A stretch of 64,000 nt of DNA from assembly GCA_028767165.1 (NCBI GenBank), contig JARACJ010000002.1, positions 496,001-560,000 of the forward strand, written 5' to 3'. This DNA comes from Proteobacteria bacterium DTSAM18. GTDB lineage: Bacteria; Myxococcota_A; UBA796; GCA-2862545. How positions within the stretch are numbered: position 1 is the stretch's first letter; every line of letters begins with the position of its first letter. Below are positions 24,230 to 33,707 of this stretch, one piece after another. Below the pieces are notes generated by a model. That model made no database searches. It had not been told where the DNA came from and saw only the letters and a list, made by a program, of their open reading frames with translations. Position numbers and translations under genes: made by a program.

Positions 24230-26848
24230 ATGTGGTGGCTCGCCCTCCTGCAGCCGGCCTTTGCCGGTGATGCCTACGACCCCTCCATCACCCAGCACGG
24301 CGACCACCTCATCGCCGTGGTCGATCCGGTGGAGGACGCCGAGTGGGTCTCCGTCCGCGTGCACTTCACCGAGGGCTGGGACACGGAGACCAGGGACACG
24401 AGCGGCGTCACGCACCTGATGGAGCACCTGTGGTTCCGCTCCACCACGTCTACGGGCGCCGAGTTCATGACCCAGGCCAAGGCGCTGGGCTGCTCCACGA
24501 ACGGCTACACCTCTCCGACGGACATGGTGCTGCACTGGGAGTGTCCGAAGGCGGTCGCGGGGTTCGCCGTGGAAGAGGCGCTCCGGGCCGTGGAGGACGG
24601 CATGCGAGGGCTCACACCCGGCCACGCCGAGGTGGAGCGCCGCATCATCGATCAGGAGCTGCGGGAGCGGTACACCGGCGTCCGTTCGATGATGCAGGAG
24701 ATCTACGAGCGGGCGGTGCCCGGCATGCAGGGGCCCCTGGAGCGTCTGCGGGAGGATCCGGAGGCATCGCCGTGGCTCGATCTGCCCACGTCCGTGGCCC
24801 GCTACGAGCACCTCCTGCAGCGCCCGCACGTGCTGGCCATCTCCGGTGCCTTCGACGCCGACGACGTGAAAGCCAGGCTGCTGTCGGCGCACGGCCCGGG
24901 CGTGGAGCCCACGCTCTCCGCGCCCCAGGCGCCCGTCCAGGTGGCCCTGCCCGAGCACGCGCCGATCTCGCTGAAGCCGGTTCCCGCACCGGTGTGGGGA
25001 CCCACGCTGATGGTGAGCTACCCGCTGCCGGTGGACGTGGCGCGCCTCGACGTCGCCGACGCGGTGGCCGGCAAGGTCTCCCGGCTGATGCGACGTCTGA
25101 TGATCTGGCAGCCCGTACAGTACGAGCTGGACGTCTCCCAGTACTCTCCGGGCTACGTCCAGTGCGCGGTCACGCCGGACGTCCAGGTGCCGATGCTGAA
25201 CTGCGAGATCGGCCTGCAGCGGGCGGATCACGCCGACATCGTCCTGCGCACGACCCTGCTCGAGGTGCAGAAGCACTTCGACGGTTTCGGTGTCGAGGAG
25301 TGGGCCCGGGAGCTCAAGTTCGGTCGGGAGATCACCCACGAGATCTTCGACGTGCTGATGGCGTCCCCCACCGTCCGGACGCGACATGCCACCGAGAGCC
25401 TGGCGAAGGGGGAGCTGCCGCCGGACGCGGAGGCGCTCGCGGAGCAGGGCCGCAAGGCCAGGGATCGGATGGAGCTGCGGGCCATGGCCGAGCCGCTCGC
25501 GGCCACCGCGGCGTCGGCCGTGGTGTTCGTGCCGGGGCCGATGCCCCGCGTGGCCGAGCTGCCCGAGACGCGGGTGATGCCGCCGGAGCCGACGGCCCAG
25601 GTGCCCCCGCTTCCCGAGCGCGCCGACTTCGCCCTGGAGGTGCAGGAGCGGCGCCTGGCCAACGGCATGCGGCTCGTGGCCGTGCGCAGCGGCGAGGAGG
25701 AGCAGGAGCAGGTGGTCGGCACGCTGCGGTTCCACGGGGGCCCCGTCGCGGTCACGGACATGCTGGGCCGTGAGGTGAGCGGTCGCATCCTGCGCAGCGC
25801 CGAGCCGGCGGGCGATGGGGCGCTGCACGTGGGCCGTGCCAACCATGGTGGCCTGATGTTCACCATGAGGACCGGTCAGAAGCACCTCAAGCCCAACCTC
25901 AAGGAGCTGGCGCTGTGGGTGGCGCGACCGGAGCTGGAGCCGAAGGACACCGCCCGCGTGAAGCAGACGGGCCGTCAGCGGCGACACAACCTGGCCTACC
26001 AGGAGCAGGCCCGCCTGGCGAACCCCGAACAACGCCTCGAGGACATCGTCCGTCACAAGCTGATGCCCGGCTACCTTCCCGCGGAGCCGCAGACCCTCGC
26101 CCGCTGGGACAAGGAGCGCCGCATCCCGGAGTCCCAGATGGATCTGTGGGTGCAGAAGGTGCTGCGTCCGAGCAACGCCACCCTCGTGCTCGCCGTGCCC
26201 GGGGAGGGGAGCCTGGAGGATGCCCTCGCGGTGGCGGAGAAGGCGTTCGGCAAGTGGAAGCCCCAGGTGGAGGCGGTCTACTGGCACGAGGACCGTCCGG
26301 CGCCCGCCCCCACGGACCTGACGCCCGTGTGGATCGAGCCGATGGACGCCTCGGACCACCTGCTGTGGGCCTGCCGCCCCGAGAACGACGCCAGCAGCAT
26401 CGGCACGGGCGCCCTTCAGCGGCTGCTGAGCACGCACCTGTTCCAGACCATCCGTGCCCGCCACGGGCTCGTGTACTCACCGCAGACGTCGTCCGAGCGG
26501 TGGGAGGACGGCACCCGTGTGGTGTCGGTGGCCTTCAAGACCGCGCCTGGGCAGGGCGAGCTGCTCGAGCAGACGCTGCAGGACATGCTGGATGCCTTCG
26601 AGGTGACGCCGGAGATGGCCCGTCAGGAGCGCGGTCGCACGCTCCGGATGATCGAGGGGACCCGGACGAACTCCATGAGCCTCGCCTCCCGCGTACACGG
26701 CCTGCTCGACGTCTACGGCGCGGCGGACGTGGATGCCTGGATCGCCAGGGCCGAGGCAGTGACGGAGCCGGAAGCGCTGCAGGCGGCGTTCGAGAGCTGC
26801 CGGGCGCGACAGACCTGGGCCGTGAGCGGCACCAAGGGAGGTGAGTGA
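24230..26848 (+). CDS. M16-family zinc metallopeptidase, secreted, 872 aa
   Basis: A short signal peptide (MWWLALLQPAFAGDA) leads to an inverted zinc motif His62-Leu-Met-Glu65-His66, with the distal ligand Glu143 in DQELRER, 77 residues later, the canonical spacing of pitrilysins. The second half (from about residue 470, RLANGMRLVAVRSG) is a second M16 unit that lacks HxxEH and is therefore structural, as in two-domain M16 enzymes. GLVYSPQTSSERWED near residue 745 is a late family element. AGGA precedes the ATG at 24230. Its stop overlaps the next gene by one base. It probably degrades peptides in the periplasm. Confidence 0.9.
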   Translation: MWWLALLQPAFAGDAYDPSITQHGDHLIAVVDPVEDAEWVSVRVHFTEGWDTETRDTSGVTHLMEHLWFRSTTSTGAEFMTQAKALGCSTNGYTSPTDMVLHWECPKAVAGFAVEEALRAVEDGMRGLTPGHAEVERRIIDQELRERYTGVRSMMQEIYERAVPGMQGPLERLREDPEASPWLDLPTSVARYEHLLQRPHVLAISGAFDADDVKARLLSAHGPGVEPTLSAPQAPVQVALPEHAPISLKPVPAPVWGPTLMVSYPLPVDVARLDVADAVAGKVSRLMRRLMIWQPVQYELDVSQYSPGYVQCAVTPDVQVPMLNCEIGLQRADHADIVLRTTLLEVQKHFDGFGVEEWARELKFGREITHEIFDVLMASPTVRTRHATESLAKGELPPDAEALAEQGRKARDRMELRAMAEPLAATAASAVVFVPGPMPRVAELPETRVMPPEPTAQVPPLPERADFALEVQERRLANGMRLVAVRSGEEEQEQVVGTLRFHGGPVAVTDMLGREVSGRILRSAEPAGDGALHVGRANHGGLMFTMRTGQKHLKPNLKELALWVARPELEPKDTARVKQTGRQRRHNLAYQEQARLANPEQRLEDIVRHKLMPGYLPAEPQTLARWDKERRIPESQMDLWVQKVLRPSNATLVLAVPGEGSLEDALAVAEKAFGKWKPQVEAVYWHEDRPAPAPTDLTPVWIEPMDASDHLLWACRPENDASSIGTGALQRLLSTHLFQTIRARHGLVYSPQTSSERWEDGTRVVSVAFKTAPGQGELLEQTLQDMLDAFEVTPEMARQERGRTLRMIEGTRTNSMSLASRVHGLLDVYGAADVDAWIARAEAVTEPEALQAAFESCRARQTWAVSGTKGGE

Positions 26849-27483
26849 TGTGGAATGAGATCGTCCTGACGTCCCTGACCTGGTGGGCACCGGTGGTGAA
26901 CCAGGTGGAGCCCATGCACGTGGCCCAGACCGTGGCCCTGACCGACGGCCACCTGTCCCAGGTGCGAGCGCTGAGCGAGGCGCTCGGCGTGACCGCGGAC
27001 GAGGAGGAGGCTGCGGTGGCCATGGCCTCCGGTCTGCCGAGCCTCGGCTACCGGCCCGCCTCCGACAAGTACGCCGCCGAGCTGACCATGCTCGGCCACC
27101 CCGCCGAGGAGATCTGGGCGCTGCCGGATGACCTGTACGTGGCCTTCGACGACGGCGTGCTGGGGGTGCAGGCCCGCGAGACGGAGACAGAGGACGGCTG
27201 GAAGACCTCCAAGCTCGACATCCGCGGCCTCGGCGCCGGGTGGGAGGACGTGAGGATCCACGTCGCGCCTCTGGAGGGGACCCACCAGGCCCACATCGTC
27301 GTCGAGCCCGAGGCGGGCGAGCAGGGCTGGGTGATGGTGCCCTACATCTCGCAGCGTGGCGACGACGTGCCCGGCCAGGTCCGCGCCCGCAAGGTGGTGT
27401 GGCTGGTCTCCGCGTTCGTGGTGGTGGACGACAAGCCGGACGGGGAGAACTGCTCGGTGCCGGTACGGAGTGTGGTGAAGTAG
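26848..27483 (+). CDS. Unknown protein translationally coupled to the M16 peptidase, 211 aa
   Basis: I do not recognise a family. The ATG overlaps the stop of the peptidase gene (TGATG) and is preceded by GGGAGGTGAG. The N-terminus (WNEIVLTSLTWWAPVV) is hydrophobic and could be a signal or anchor but lacks a clear cleavage site. The middle is acidic, with HPAEEIWALPDDLYVAFDDG, and the C-terminal third is strand-rich. Coupling suggests it is a partner or inhibitor of the peptidase. It ends before a hairpin shared with the convergent LysR gene. Confidence 0.65.
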   Translation: MWNEIVLTSLTWWAPVVNQVEPMHVAQTVALTDGHLSQVRALSEALGVTADEEEAAVAMASGLPSLGYRPASDKYAAELTMLGHPAEEIWALPDDLYVAFDDGVLGVQARETETEDGWKTSKLDIRGLGAGWEDVRIHVAPLEGTHQAHIVVEPEAGEQGWVMVPYISQRGDDVPGQVRARKVVWLVSAFVVVDDKPDGENCSVPVRSVVK

Positions 27484-27521
27484 CGGTGGAGGCGGGCGGC
27501 CGTCGGGCCGCACCCTTGATC

Positions 27522-27546
27522 GGCGGAACGACATGGTCGTTCCGCC
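27522..27546. terminator. Perfect hairpin between convergent genes
   Basis: GGCGGAACGAC pairs with GTCGTTCCGCC across a three-base ATG loop. It sits between the stops at 27483 and 27581 and can act in both directions. No T tract is present on either strand. Confidence 0.65.
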
Positions 27547-27580
27547 ACCATCCCAGCCGCTCGAGCCATGGGTCGCGCCG

Positions 27581-28477
27581 TCACTCCATGGCCAGGAACT
27601 CCGCCTCGTCGCGGGAGAGCAGCCCGTGGAGCAGGGGGTGCTCGAAGTGACGGGACACCGTGATGGCGTAGAAGTTCTCGAACAGGCTCGGCACGACGGT
27701 GTGCTCGACGAGCTGGCCGCTGCGGAGCTCGTCGCGGACGACGACGGAGGGCAGCAGCGCGAGGGCAGGCGTGTCGCGGGCCATCAGACGCATGGTCGCC
27801 ATGTCGTCCACCTCGGCGCGCACGCGCACCTGTTGGCCGAGACGCTCGCACAGGGCGTCGAAGGTGGCGCGGAGCTCGCTGCCCTTGGTGGGCAGGATCA
27901 TCGGGTCCACGCCGAGATCCTCGGGGAAGCGGAACGGGGTGGATCGGGGCCGGCCGACGATGCTCACGGGTTGCCGCGCGATGCGGGCGCTGCGCCAGGG
28001 GGTGTCGCTGTCGGTCGGGGCGGCGTGGTTGGACAGCACCACGTCGAGCTTGTGCGCCGCGAGTCGTTCGAGGAGGTCGGGCAGGCGACCGGACTCGAGG
28101 CGCAGGGTGACGTCGGGGCGGGTCAGCAGCGGCTGCACGAAGGAGTCCTGGAAGTTCCGTGACAGCGTGGCCACCGCACCGATCCGGAGCATCTCCTCTC
28201 GGCGCCGTCCTTCACCGAGGGTGGCCGTGAGCGCGGCGCCCGCCGAGAAGATGTCGTCGGCGTAGGCCAGCGTGATGCGCCCCTCCTCGGTCAGGGCGAG
28301 CTGACGACCGTGTCGCTCGAACAGCGGGACGCCGAGATCCTCTTCCAGCAGACGGATCTGCGTGGACAGGGCGGAGGGTGCGACGCGAAGGCGACGGGCC
28401 GTGCGGGTGAGCTGGCCGTCGTGGGCGACGGCCCAGAAGTAGCGGAGGTGGTGGAAGTTGAGCTGCTCGACCTTCAT
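27581..28477 (-). CDS. LysR-family regulator, NhaR-like, divergent from dabBA, 298 aa
   Basis: The N-terminal HTH is FHHLRYFWAVAHDGQLTRTA followed by LRVAPSALSTQIRLLEEDLG, a pattern shared with NhaR. The C-terminal two-lobed effector domain is complete (ending HGLLSRDEAEFLAME). The ATG at 28477 begins MKVEQLNFHHLRYFW, close to the usual family start; an in-frame ATG at 28489 is possible and both have weak ribosome sites. It is divergent from dabB with 78 bp between starts, so it most likely senses a signal of CO2, bicarbonate, pH or sodium and controls the transporter. The ligand is unknown. Confidence 0.92.
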   Translation of the reverse strand: MKVEQLNFHHLRYFWAVAHDGQLTRTARRLRVAPSALSTQIRLLEEDLGVPLFERHGRQLALTEEGRITLAYADDIFSAGAALTATLGEGRRREEMLRIGAVATLSRNFQDSFVQPLLTRPDVTLRLESGRLPDLLERLAAHKLDVVLSNHAAPTDSDTPWRSARIARQPVSIVGRPRSTPFRFPEDLGVDPMILPTKGSELRATFDALCERLGQQVRVRAEVDDMATMRLMARDTPALALLPSVVVRDELRSGQLVEHTVVPSLFENFYAITVSRHFEHPLLHGLLSRDEAEFLAME

Positions 28478-28485
28478 GTTCGTTC

Positions 28486-28525
28486 TCATTTTCAGAATGG
28501 ATGGCCCATTTATATGTCATTTTCA
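28486..28525. promoter_or_regulatory. Two direct TCATTTTCA repeats in the lysR-dabB gap
   Basis: The nine-base sequence occurs at 28486-28494 and 28517-28525, 31 bases apart, which is three helical turns. The first is inside a CATT-N5-AATG dyad (28487-28499), the T-N11-A-like layout used by LysR proteins. The segment is AT-rich compared with its surroundings. Binding by the adjacent regulator is inferred. Confidence 0.5.
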
Positions 28526-28555
28526 CGATGTGTGGGCGCCGATAGGGTCGGGAGC

Positions 28556-30160
28556 ATGGAAACACTCACGACATGGCACGCAGTCGTACGGCTCCTCGCC
28601 GTACTCCTTCCCACTCCGATGATCGTCGGTGCCCTGCTGGCATCCCGCGCGACGCCCTTCCGGGCGGCCCGGGTCGCCGCCTGGTCGACCCTCGGTCTCG
28701 CCCTGCTGGTGGCGGTGTTCGGCCCGCTCCTGCAGCAGGCACCACCCTCGGCCCACGGGGCGGGCGTCCTCGCCGGCAGCGTCCGCCTGGACCTCGTGAC
28801 CAGCGGCATGCTGGCCCTGGTCGGCGGCCTCGGGGTCGTGATCGTCCGCTACTCCGATGCCTACCTTCGCGGCGACCCGGGTCGGCACCGCTACGTGCAG
28901 GCGCTCCTCGCGACCCTGGGCAGCGTGCTGGTGCTGGTCACCACGAACCACCTGTGGGTGCTGGCCCTGGCCTGGATGGCCTCCAGCGTCACGCTGCACC
29001 TGCTGCTCACCCACTTCCGCGACCGGGTGCAGGCACGGGTGGCGGCCCACAAGAAGTTCATCCTGAGCCGGATCGCGGACGGCTTCGTGATCGGGGCCAC
29101 GCTGCTGCTCTTCGAGGCGGCGGGTGGGTTCGATCTGGACACCCTGCATGCCCTGGCCGACGCGGGCCCCCTGGCTCCGTCGGTACAGGCCGCGGCGCTG
29201 CTCCTGGTGGCCGGCGTGACCCTGAAGACCGCCCAGCTGCCCTTCCACGGCTGGCTGACCCAGGTCATGGAGGCCCCGACGCCGGTGTCCGCCCTGCTGC
29301 ATGCGGGCGTGGTCAACATCGGCGGCTTCGTCCTCATCCGGCTCGCTCCGGTGATGGTGCAGGCCGAGCTCGCATCGACCCTGCTGGTCCTCATCGGCAC
29401 GGTCACCGCGGTGGTGGCCGCCCTGGTCATGACCACACAGGTCAGCGTGAAGGTCACCCTGGCCTGGTCCACGGCCGCGCAGATGGGCCTGATGCTCGTG
29501 CAGTGCGGCCTGGGGCTGTGGCACCTCGCCTTCCTGCACCTGCTCGCGCACTCGGTCTACAAGGCCCACGCCTTCCTGAACGCGGGCAGCACCGTGGATG
29601 AATGGCGGGTCAAGGTGGCCGCACCGAGCCGTGCCCCCCTGCCGGTGCCACGGGTCCTGCTGGCCAGCCTGTTCACGGTGCCCGCCACCTTCGGCTTCGG
29701 GTGGGGCGCGAGCCTGGTGGTCGGTGCCGCCCATCCGGCGGTCGGTCCGCTGTCCCTGGTGGTCGGCCTCGCCCTGGCACCGATGCTCGTGGCCAGCGCC
29801 GGCGGAGGGGTTCGCTCCCTGTTCCGTGGGCTGGTGACGGCGGGTCTGGTCCTGGCGCTCACCTTCACCTGGCACCTCGGCTTCGAAGCGCTGCACCTCG
29901 GTCCCGAGCCCGGCGAGCTGGCCGGCCTGCTGGGGTGGGCGGTGGTGGTGCCGGCCTTCGGACTGCTCTTCCTGCTGCAGACGGTGCTCCAGGCGAACCC
30001 CTCCGGGAACCTCGCCCGGGCACTCCGGCCCCACCTGTTCGCCGGGCTCTACCTGGACGCCCTGTTCACCCGCATGACCTTCCGCGTGTGGCCGCCCCGG
30101 CTGCCGCCCCGTCGTGACCCGCTGCGTGCCCCCCTCGTCGCCGAGACCCTGGAGTCCTGA
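28556..30160 (+). CDS. dabB: DabB, proton-antiporter subunit of the DAB inorganic carbon transporter, 534 aa
   Basis: This is a polytopic membrane protein homologous to NuoL/MrpA. The proton_antipo_M signature PFHGWLTQVMEAPTPVSALL is near residues 227-246, and conserved Lys residues lie in HKKFILSRIADGF and LKTAQLPFHG. In DAB systems DabB uses the cation gradient to drive DabA, which makes bicarbonate from CO2 inside the cell. GGGAG precedes the ATG at 28556. The stop overlaps dabA by one base. There are no other nuo genes here, which argues against complex I. Being beside DUF2309/DabA makes the call strong. Confidence 0.93.
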   Translation: METLTTWHAVVRLLAVLLPTPMIVGALLASRATPFRAARVAAWSTLGLALLVAVFGPLLQQAPPSAHGAGVLAGSVRLDLVTSGMLALVGGLGVVIVRYSDAYLRGDPGRHRYVQALLATLGSVLVLVTTNHLWVLALAWMASSVTLHLLLTHFRDRVQARVAAHKKFILSRIADGFVIGATLLLFEAAGGFDLDTLHALADAGPLAPSVQAAALLLVAGVTLKTAQLPFHGWLTQVMEAPTPVSALLHAGVVNIGGFVLIRLAPVMVQAELASTLLVLIGTVTAVVAALVMTTQVSVKVTLAWSTAAQMGLMLVQCGLGLWHLAFLHLLAHSVYKAHAFLNAGSTVDEWRVKVAAPSRAPLPVPRVLLASLFTVPATFGFGWGASLVVGAAHPAVGPLSLVVGLALAPMLVASAGGGVRSLFRGLVTAGLVLALTFTWHLGFEALHLGPEPGELAGLLGWAVVVPAFGLLFLLQTVLQANPSGNLARALRPHLFAGLYLDALFTRMTFRVWPPRLPPRRDPLRAPLVAETLES

Positions 30161-32610
30161 TGTCCAGCCCCGCCCTCGTCCCGCAACAGACACACGTCGC
30201 CACCCTGACGGCCGCGCGGGCCGCCACGGCCCGCATCGCCCCCACCTGGCCGCTCGATCGCTTCATCGCGGTCAACCCCTTCTGGCAGATGGTCGACCGG
30301 CCGTTCCCGGAGGTGGCGGCCGAGCTCACCGCGCTGTCGGGCACCCGCCTGCTCATGCCGCGGGCCTGGTACGCACAGCGGTACCGTCGAGGGGAGCTGC
30401 GGCGGGAACACCTGGCGCAGGCCATCGAGCGGGCCGGGTCGACGGTCTCCGTCAGCGGACTCGAGGCGCTCATGTCCAGCGAGGAGCCGGTGCCGCGGGT
30501 GCGCACGCTGATGGTCGACGTCGTGGACGCCACCCGTGACTTCGCCCGTCAGATGGACTGGCGTCACTTCGTCGGGAACGCGATCAGCCAGCTCTGCGCG
30601 TCGTACTTCGACGGCGGGCAGGCCCAGATCCCATCCAGTGGCGGCACGGGACTGTACGCACGCTGGCTGGAACAGGCCCGCGCAGACCTCGCCCCGGTGC
30701 TGCTCATGGGGCTGTCCGGCTACCGCGCCGCCGTCCGCGACCTGCCCGAGACCGCCGAGGCGCTGATCGTCCGCGCCATCGACGAGCTCGCGGTGGATGC
30801 CGATCAGGTGGAGCCGTACCTGTCGAGCCTGCTGCTGCAGGTCAACGGATGGGCGTCCTGGTGCGCCTACCGCCGCTGGTCGGCCCGCCTGGAAGGGGGA
30901 GACGACGACACCATCACGGAGCTGCTGGCGATCCGCCTTGCGTGGGAGTGGCTCCTGCTGCGGGCCAGTGATGCCTCCATCGCGGCCCGCTGGCGACACG
31001 TCATGTCCCACTGGCCCCAGACCGACGCGGGCCAGGCGCACGACTGGCTTCTCCAGCATGCCGTCGAGATCGCCTGGCAGGAGAGCCTGCTGTGCGAGCT
31101 TCCCCGGGCCCTGTCGGTCCCCGAGCCCGAGGAGGCGCCGGCGGTGCAGGCCGCCTTCTGCATCGACGTGCGGTCGGAGGTCTACCGACGGGCGCTCGAG
31201 GCCCAGGACGACGGCATCGAGACCATCGGCTTCGCCGGCTTCTTCGGCATGCCCATCGAGTATGCGCCCGTGGGGGCGTCCACGGCCCGCGCCCTGCTGC
31301 CGGGTCTGCTCGCACCCCGGCTGCGGGTCACCGACGTGGGAATCGACGAGGGCACCGCCGCGCGCCGCCAGGGGCGCCTGCGAGCGGAGGCCAACAGGCG
31401 CCTGTTCCAGAAGGGGGGCGTGTCCAGCTTTGCCTTCGTCGATGCCATCGGTCCCCTCATGGCCGGTCGCCTGCTGGTGGACGGTCTGCGCAGGCCCCGG
31501 CCGGAGGCCCACTGGGATCGGGCGGGGCTGACCGCCTCCGAGAACGCCCGGCGCAAGCCGCGGCTCACCCACGCGGCCGGAGGAGGCGGGCTCGACGACG
31601 AGGCGCGCGTGGACCTGGCGGCCGGCATCCTCGGGGCCATGGGGCTGACCCGTCGACACGGACGTCTCATCGCGCTGGTCGGCCACGGCAGCCAGACCCG
31701 CAACAACCCCCACGCCGCGGGACTGGACTGTGGTGCCTGCTGCGGGCAGTCCGGTGAGGTCAACGCCCGCGCGGCGGCGGCCCTGCTCAACGAACCCGCC
31801 GTCCGAGAGGGCCTTGCCGCTCGTGGACTGCACCTGCCACCGACCACCTGGTTCGTACCGGGACTGCACGACACCACCACCGACGAGGTCCACCTGTTCG
31901 ACCTGGACGAGGTGCCCGCGAGCCATGCCGAGGACCTTCGGACGCTTCGGGGCTGGCTCGACGCCGCGAGCACCACGGCCCGACGGGAGCGTGCCCCCCG
32001 CCTGGGCCTGGGCGACCGGGACGACGTCGGCCTCGCACGTGGCGTGCAGGAGCGGGCCACCGACTGGGCCACCGTCCAGCCCGAGTGGGGCCTGGCCGAC
32101 AATTGCGCCTTCATCGTGGCACCCCGCTGCCGGACCCGCGGCCTCGACCTGAAGGGTCGGTCGTTCCTGCACGACTACCGCCAGGAGGACGATCCGGGCT
32201 TCGCCATCCTCGAGGCGATCCTGACGGCGCCGATGCTGGTCACCCACTGGATCAACATGCAGTACTACGCCTCCACCGTCGACAACGCTCGCTACGGCAG
32301 CGGCAACAAGGTCCTGCACAACGTGGTGGGAGGCCACATCGGGGTGTTCGAGGGCAACGGGGGCGACCTGCGCATCGGGCTGCCCCTGCAGTGCCTGCAC
32401 GACGGGTCCCGGTGGATGCACACGCCGCTTCGGCAGTCCGTCTTCGTCGAAGCCCCCCGGGAAGCCATCGATGCCATCATCGACAAGCACGACGTCGTCC
32501 GCGATCTGGTCACGAAGGGGTGGGTGCACCTGTTCCAGCTCGACCGGGAGACCCAGGTCGTGTCCGCCCGGGAGACGAGCGGCTGGCGGGAGGTGGCGGG
32601 ACGTGGGTGA
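30160..32610 (+). CDS. dabA: DabA (DUF2309), zinc-dependent CO2-hydrating subunit of DAB, 816 aa
   Basis: The protein is a full-length DUF2309 member. The four residues that bind zinc and drive catalysis in Halothiobacillus DabA have equivalents: Cys334 and Asp336 in FCIDVRSE, His509 in VGHGSQT and Cys524 in LDCGACCG. The His-to-Cys spacing of 15 equals that of the studied protein. It acts as a vectorial carbonic anhydrase at the inner membrane together with DabB. Its ATG overlaps the dabB stop by one base. No RuBisCO or carboxysome gene is in the window, so the bicarbonate likely feeds anaplerotic carboxylases. Confidence 0.94.
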   Translation: MSSPALVPQQTHVATLTAARAATARIAPTWPLDRFIAVNPFWQMVDRPFPEVAAELTALSGTRLLMPRAWYAQRYRRGELRREHLAQAIERAGSTVSVSGLEALMSSEEPVPRVRTLMVDVVDATRDFARQMDWRHFVGNAISQLCASYFDGGQAQIPSSGGTGLYARWLEQARADLAPVLLMGLSGYRAAVRDLPETAEALIVRAIDELAVDADQVEPYLSSLLLQVNGWASWCAYRRWSARLEGGDDDTITELLAIRLAWEWLLLRASDASIAARWRHVMSHWPQTDAGQAHDWLLQHAVEIAWQESLLCELPRALSVPEPEEAPAVQAAFCIDVRSEVYRRALEAQDDGIETIGFAGFFGMPIEYAPVGASTARALLPGLLAPRLRVTDVGIDEGTAARRQGRLRAEANRRLFQKGGVSSFAFVDAIGPLMAGRLLVDGLRRPRPEAHWDRAGLTASENARRKPRLTHAAGGGGLDDEARVDLAAGILGAMGLTRRHGRLIALVGHGSQTRNNPHAAGLDCGACCGQSGEVNARAAAALLNEPAVREGLAARGLHLPPTTWFVPGLHDTTTDEVHLFDLDEVPASHAEDLRTLRGWLDAASTTARRERAPRLGLGDRDDVGLARGVQERATDWATVQPEWGLADNCAFIVAPRCRTRGLDLKGRSFLHDYRQEDDPGFAILEAILTAPMLVTHWINMQYYASTVDNARYGSGNKVLHNVVGGHIGVFEGNGGDLRIGLPLQCLHDGSRWMHTPLRQSVFVEAPREAIDAIIDKHDVVRDLVTKGWVHLFQLDRETQVVSARETSGWREVAGRG

Positions 32611-32679
32611 GGCGGTCGGCCCACAGATCCCGGGCCGGAGGCCGAAAGGTCCGCATCCGCTGCCATTCCTGGACGCTGC

Positions 32680-33600
32680 ATGCACCTCACCATCGCCACC
32701 TGCCAGTTCCCCACGAGCGACGACATCGAGGCCAACCGCGACCACATCCTGCGGCTGATGCAGGAAGCCGCCGACGCAGGGGCCGACATCGCGCACTTCC
32801 CTGAGTGTTGTCTCTCCGGGTACGCCGGGGCCGATCTCCCGTCCCACGAGCACACCGACTGGGACCTGCTGGCGGAGGCGCTGCGGGCGGTGCGGAAGCG
32901 GGCGGCGGCCCTCGGGATCTGGGCGATCGTGGGCTCGGCCCATCGGCTCACGCCGCCGAACAAGCCCCACAACAGCCTGTACGTGATCGCGTCGGACGGA
33001 CAGATCGTCGACCGCTACGACAAGCGCTTCTGTGCCGGTCCCGCGGATGCCGCGGCCGGTGATCTGGCCCACTACTCGCCGGGCAACCACTTCGGGGTGT
33101 TCGATCTGAAGGGCATCCGCTGCGGTCTGCTCATCTGTCACGACTACCGCTACCCGGAGCTCGTGCGGGCCTACAAGAGGCGCGGCGTGCAGGTCCTCTT
33201 CCATTCCTTCCATGCGGCGGGCATCCCCGGCGAGCGGTGGCGGGAGATGGAGGAGCAGGTGGGCGCATCCCTGCGGGGCTACAACACGGGCTCCACGCTG
33301 CCGGCCATCACGATGCCGGCCACGATGATCGCCCGGGCCGCAAGCAGCCATGTGTGGATCAGCGCGCCCAACTCGTCGGCGGAGCGCTCCTGCTGGGGGA
33401 GCTTCTTCGTGCGGGCGGACGGGGTCATCACCGGGCAGCTGGACCGCCACGCCACAGGGGTGCTCGTCTCCCACGTGGACACGGGCGAGACGCTGTACGA
33501 CTCCACGAAGGCCTGGCGGCAGCGGGCCATCGAGGGCGAGCTGCACAGCGGGGTGCTGGTGGAGGGGGATCCGCTGTCGGAGAAGCGGGGAGAGGTCTAG
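32680..33600 (+). CDS. Carbon-nitrogen hydrolase (nitrilase superfamily), 306 aa
   Basis: The Glu-Lys-Cys triad is visible: Glu42 in FPECCLSGY, Lys115 in YDKRF and Cys153 in LLICHDYRYPE. The length is typical of amidases and N-carbamoyl hydrolases, and GSAHRL and HNSLYVI follow the family pattern. No fused domain exists. It stands alone, 70 bases after dabA, with no functional link evident. The substrate (amide or carbamoyl compound) is unknown. Confidence 0.9.
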   Translation: MHLTIATCQFPTSDDIEANRDHILRLMQEAADAGADIAHFPECCLSGYAGADLPSHEHTDWDLLAEALRAVRKRAAALGIWAIVGSAHRLTPPNKPHNSLYVIASDGQIVDRYDKRFCAGPADAAAGDLAHYSPGNHFGVFDLKGIRCGLLICHDYRYPELVRAYKRRGVQVLFHSFHAAGIPGERWREMEEQVGASLRGYNTGSTLPAITMPATMIARAASSHVWISAPNSSAERSCWGSFFVRADGVITGQLDRHATGVLVSHVDTGETLYDSTKAWRQRAIEGELHSGVLVEGDPLSEKRGEV

Positions 33601-33707
33601 AGGACTGGATGAGGCCTCGAGCACGAGGCCAGGAATAGGGAGCAGTCCTGCTGGGCCCTCGTGCCCCTCCGGGGTACCATTCGACCATGACCCGCCTGGG
33701 AGGCGCC

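Noticed and set aside
28523-30193. 556-codon minus-strand frame opposite dabB
   Set aside because: Gln/Glu/Gly/His-rich shadow of the hydrophobic dabB codons, no ribosome site.
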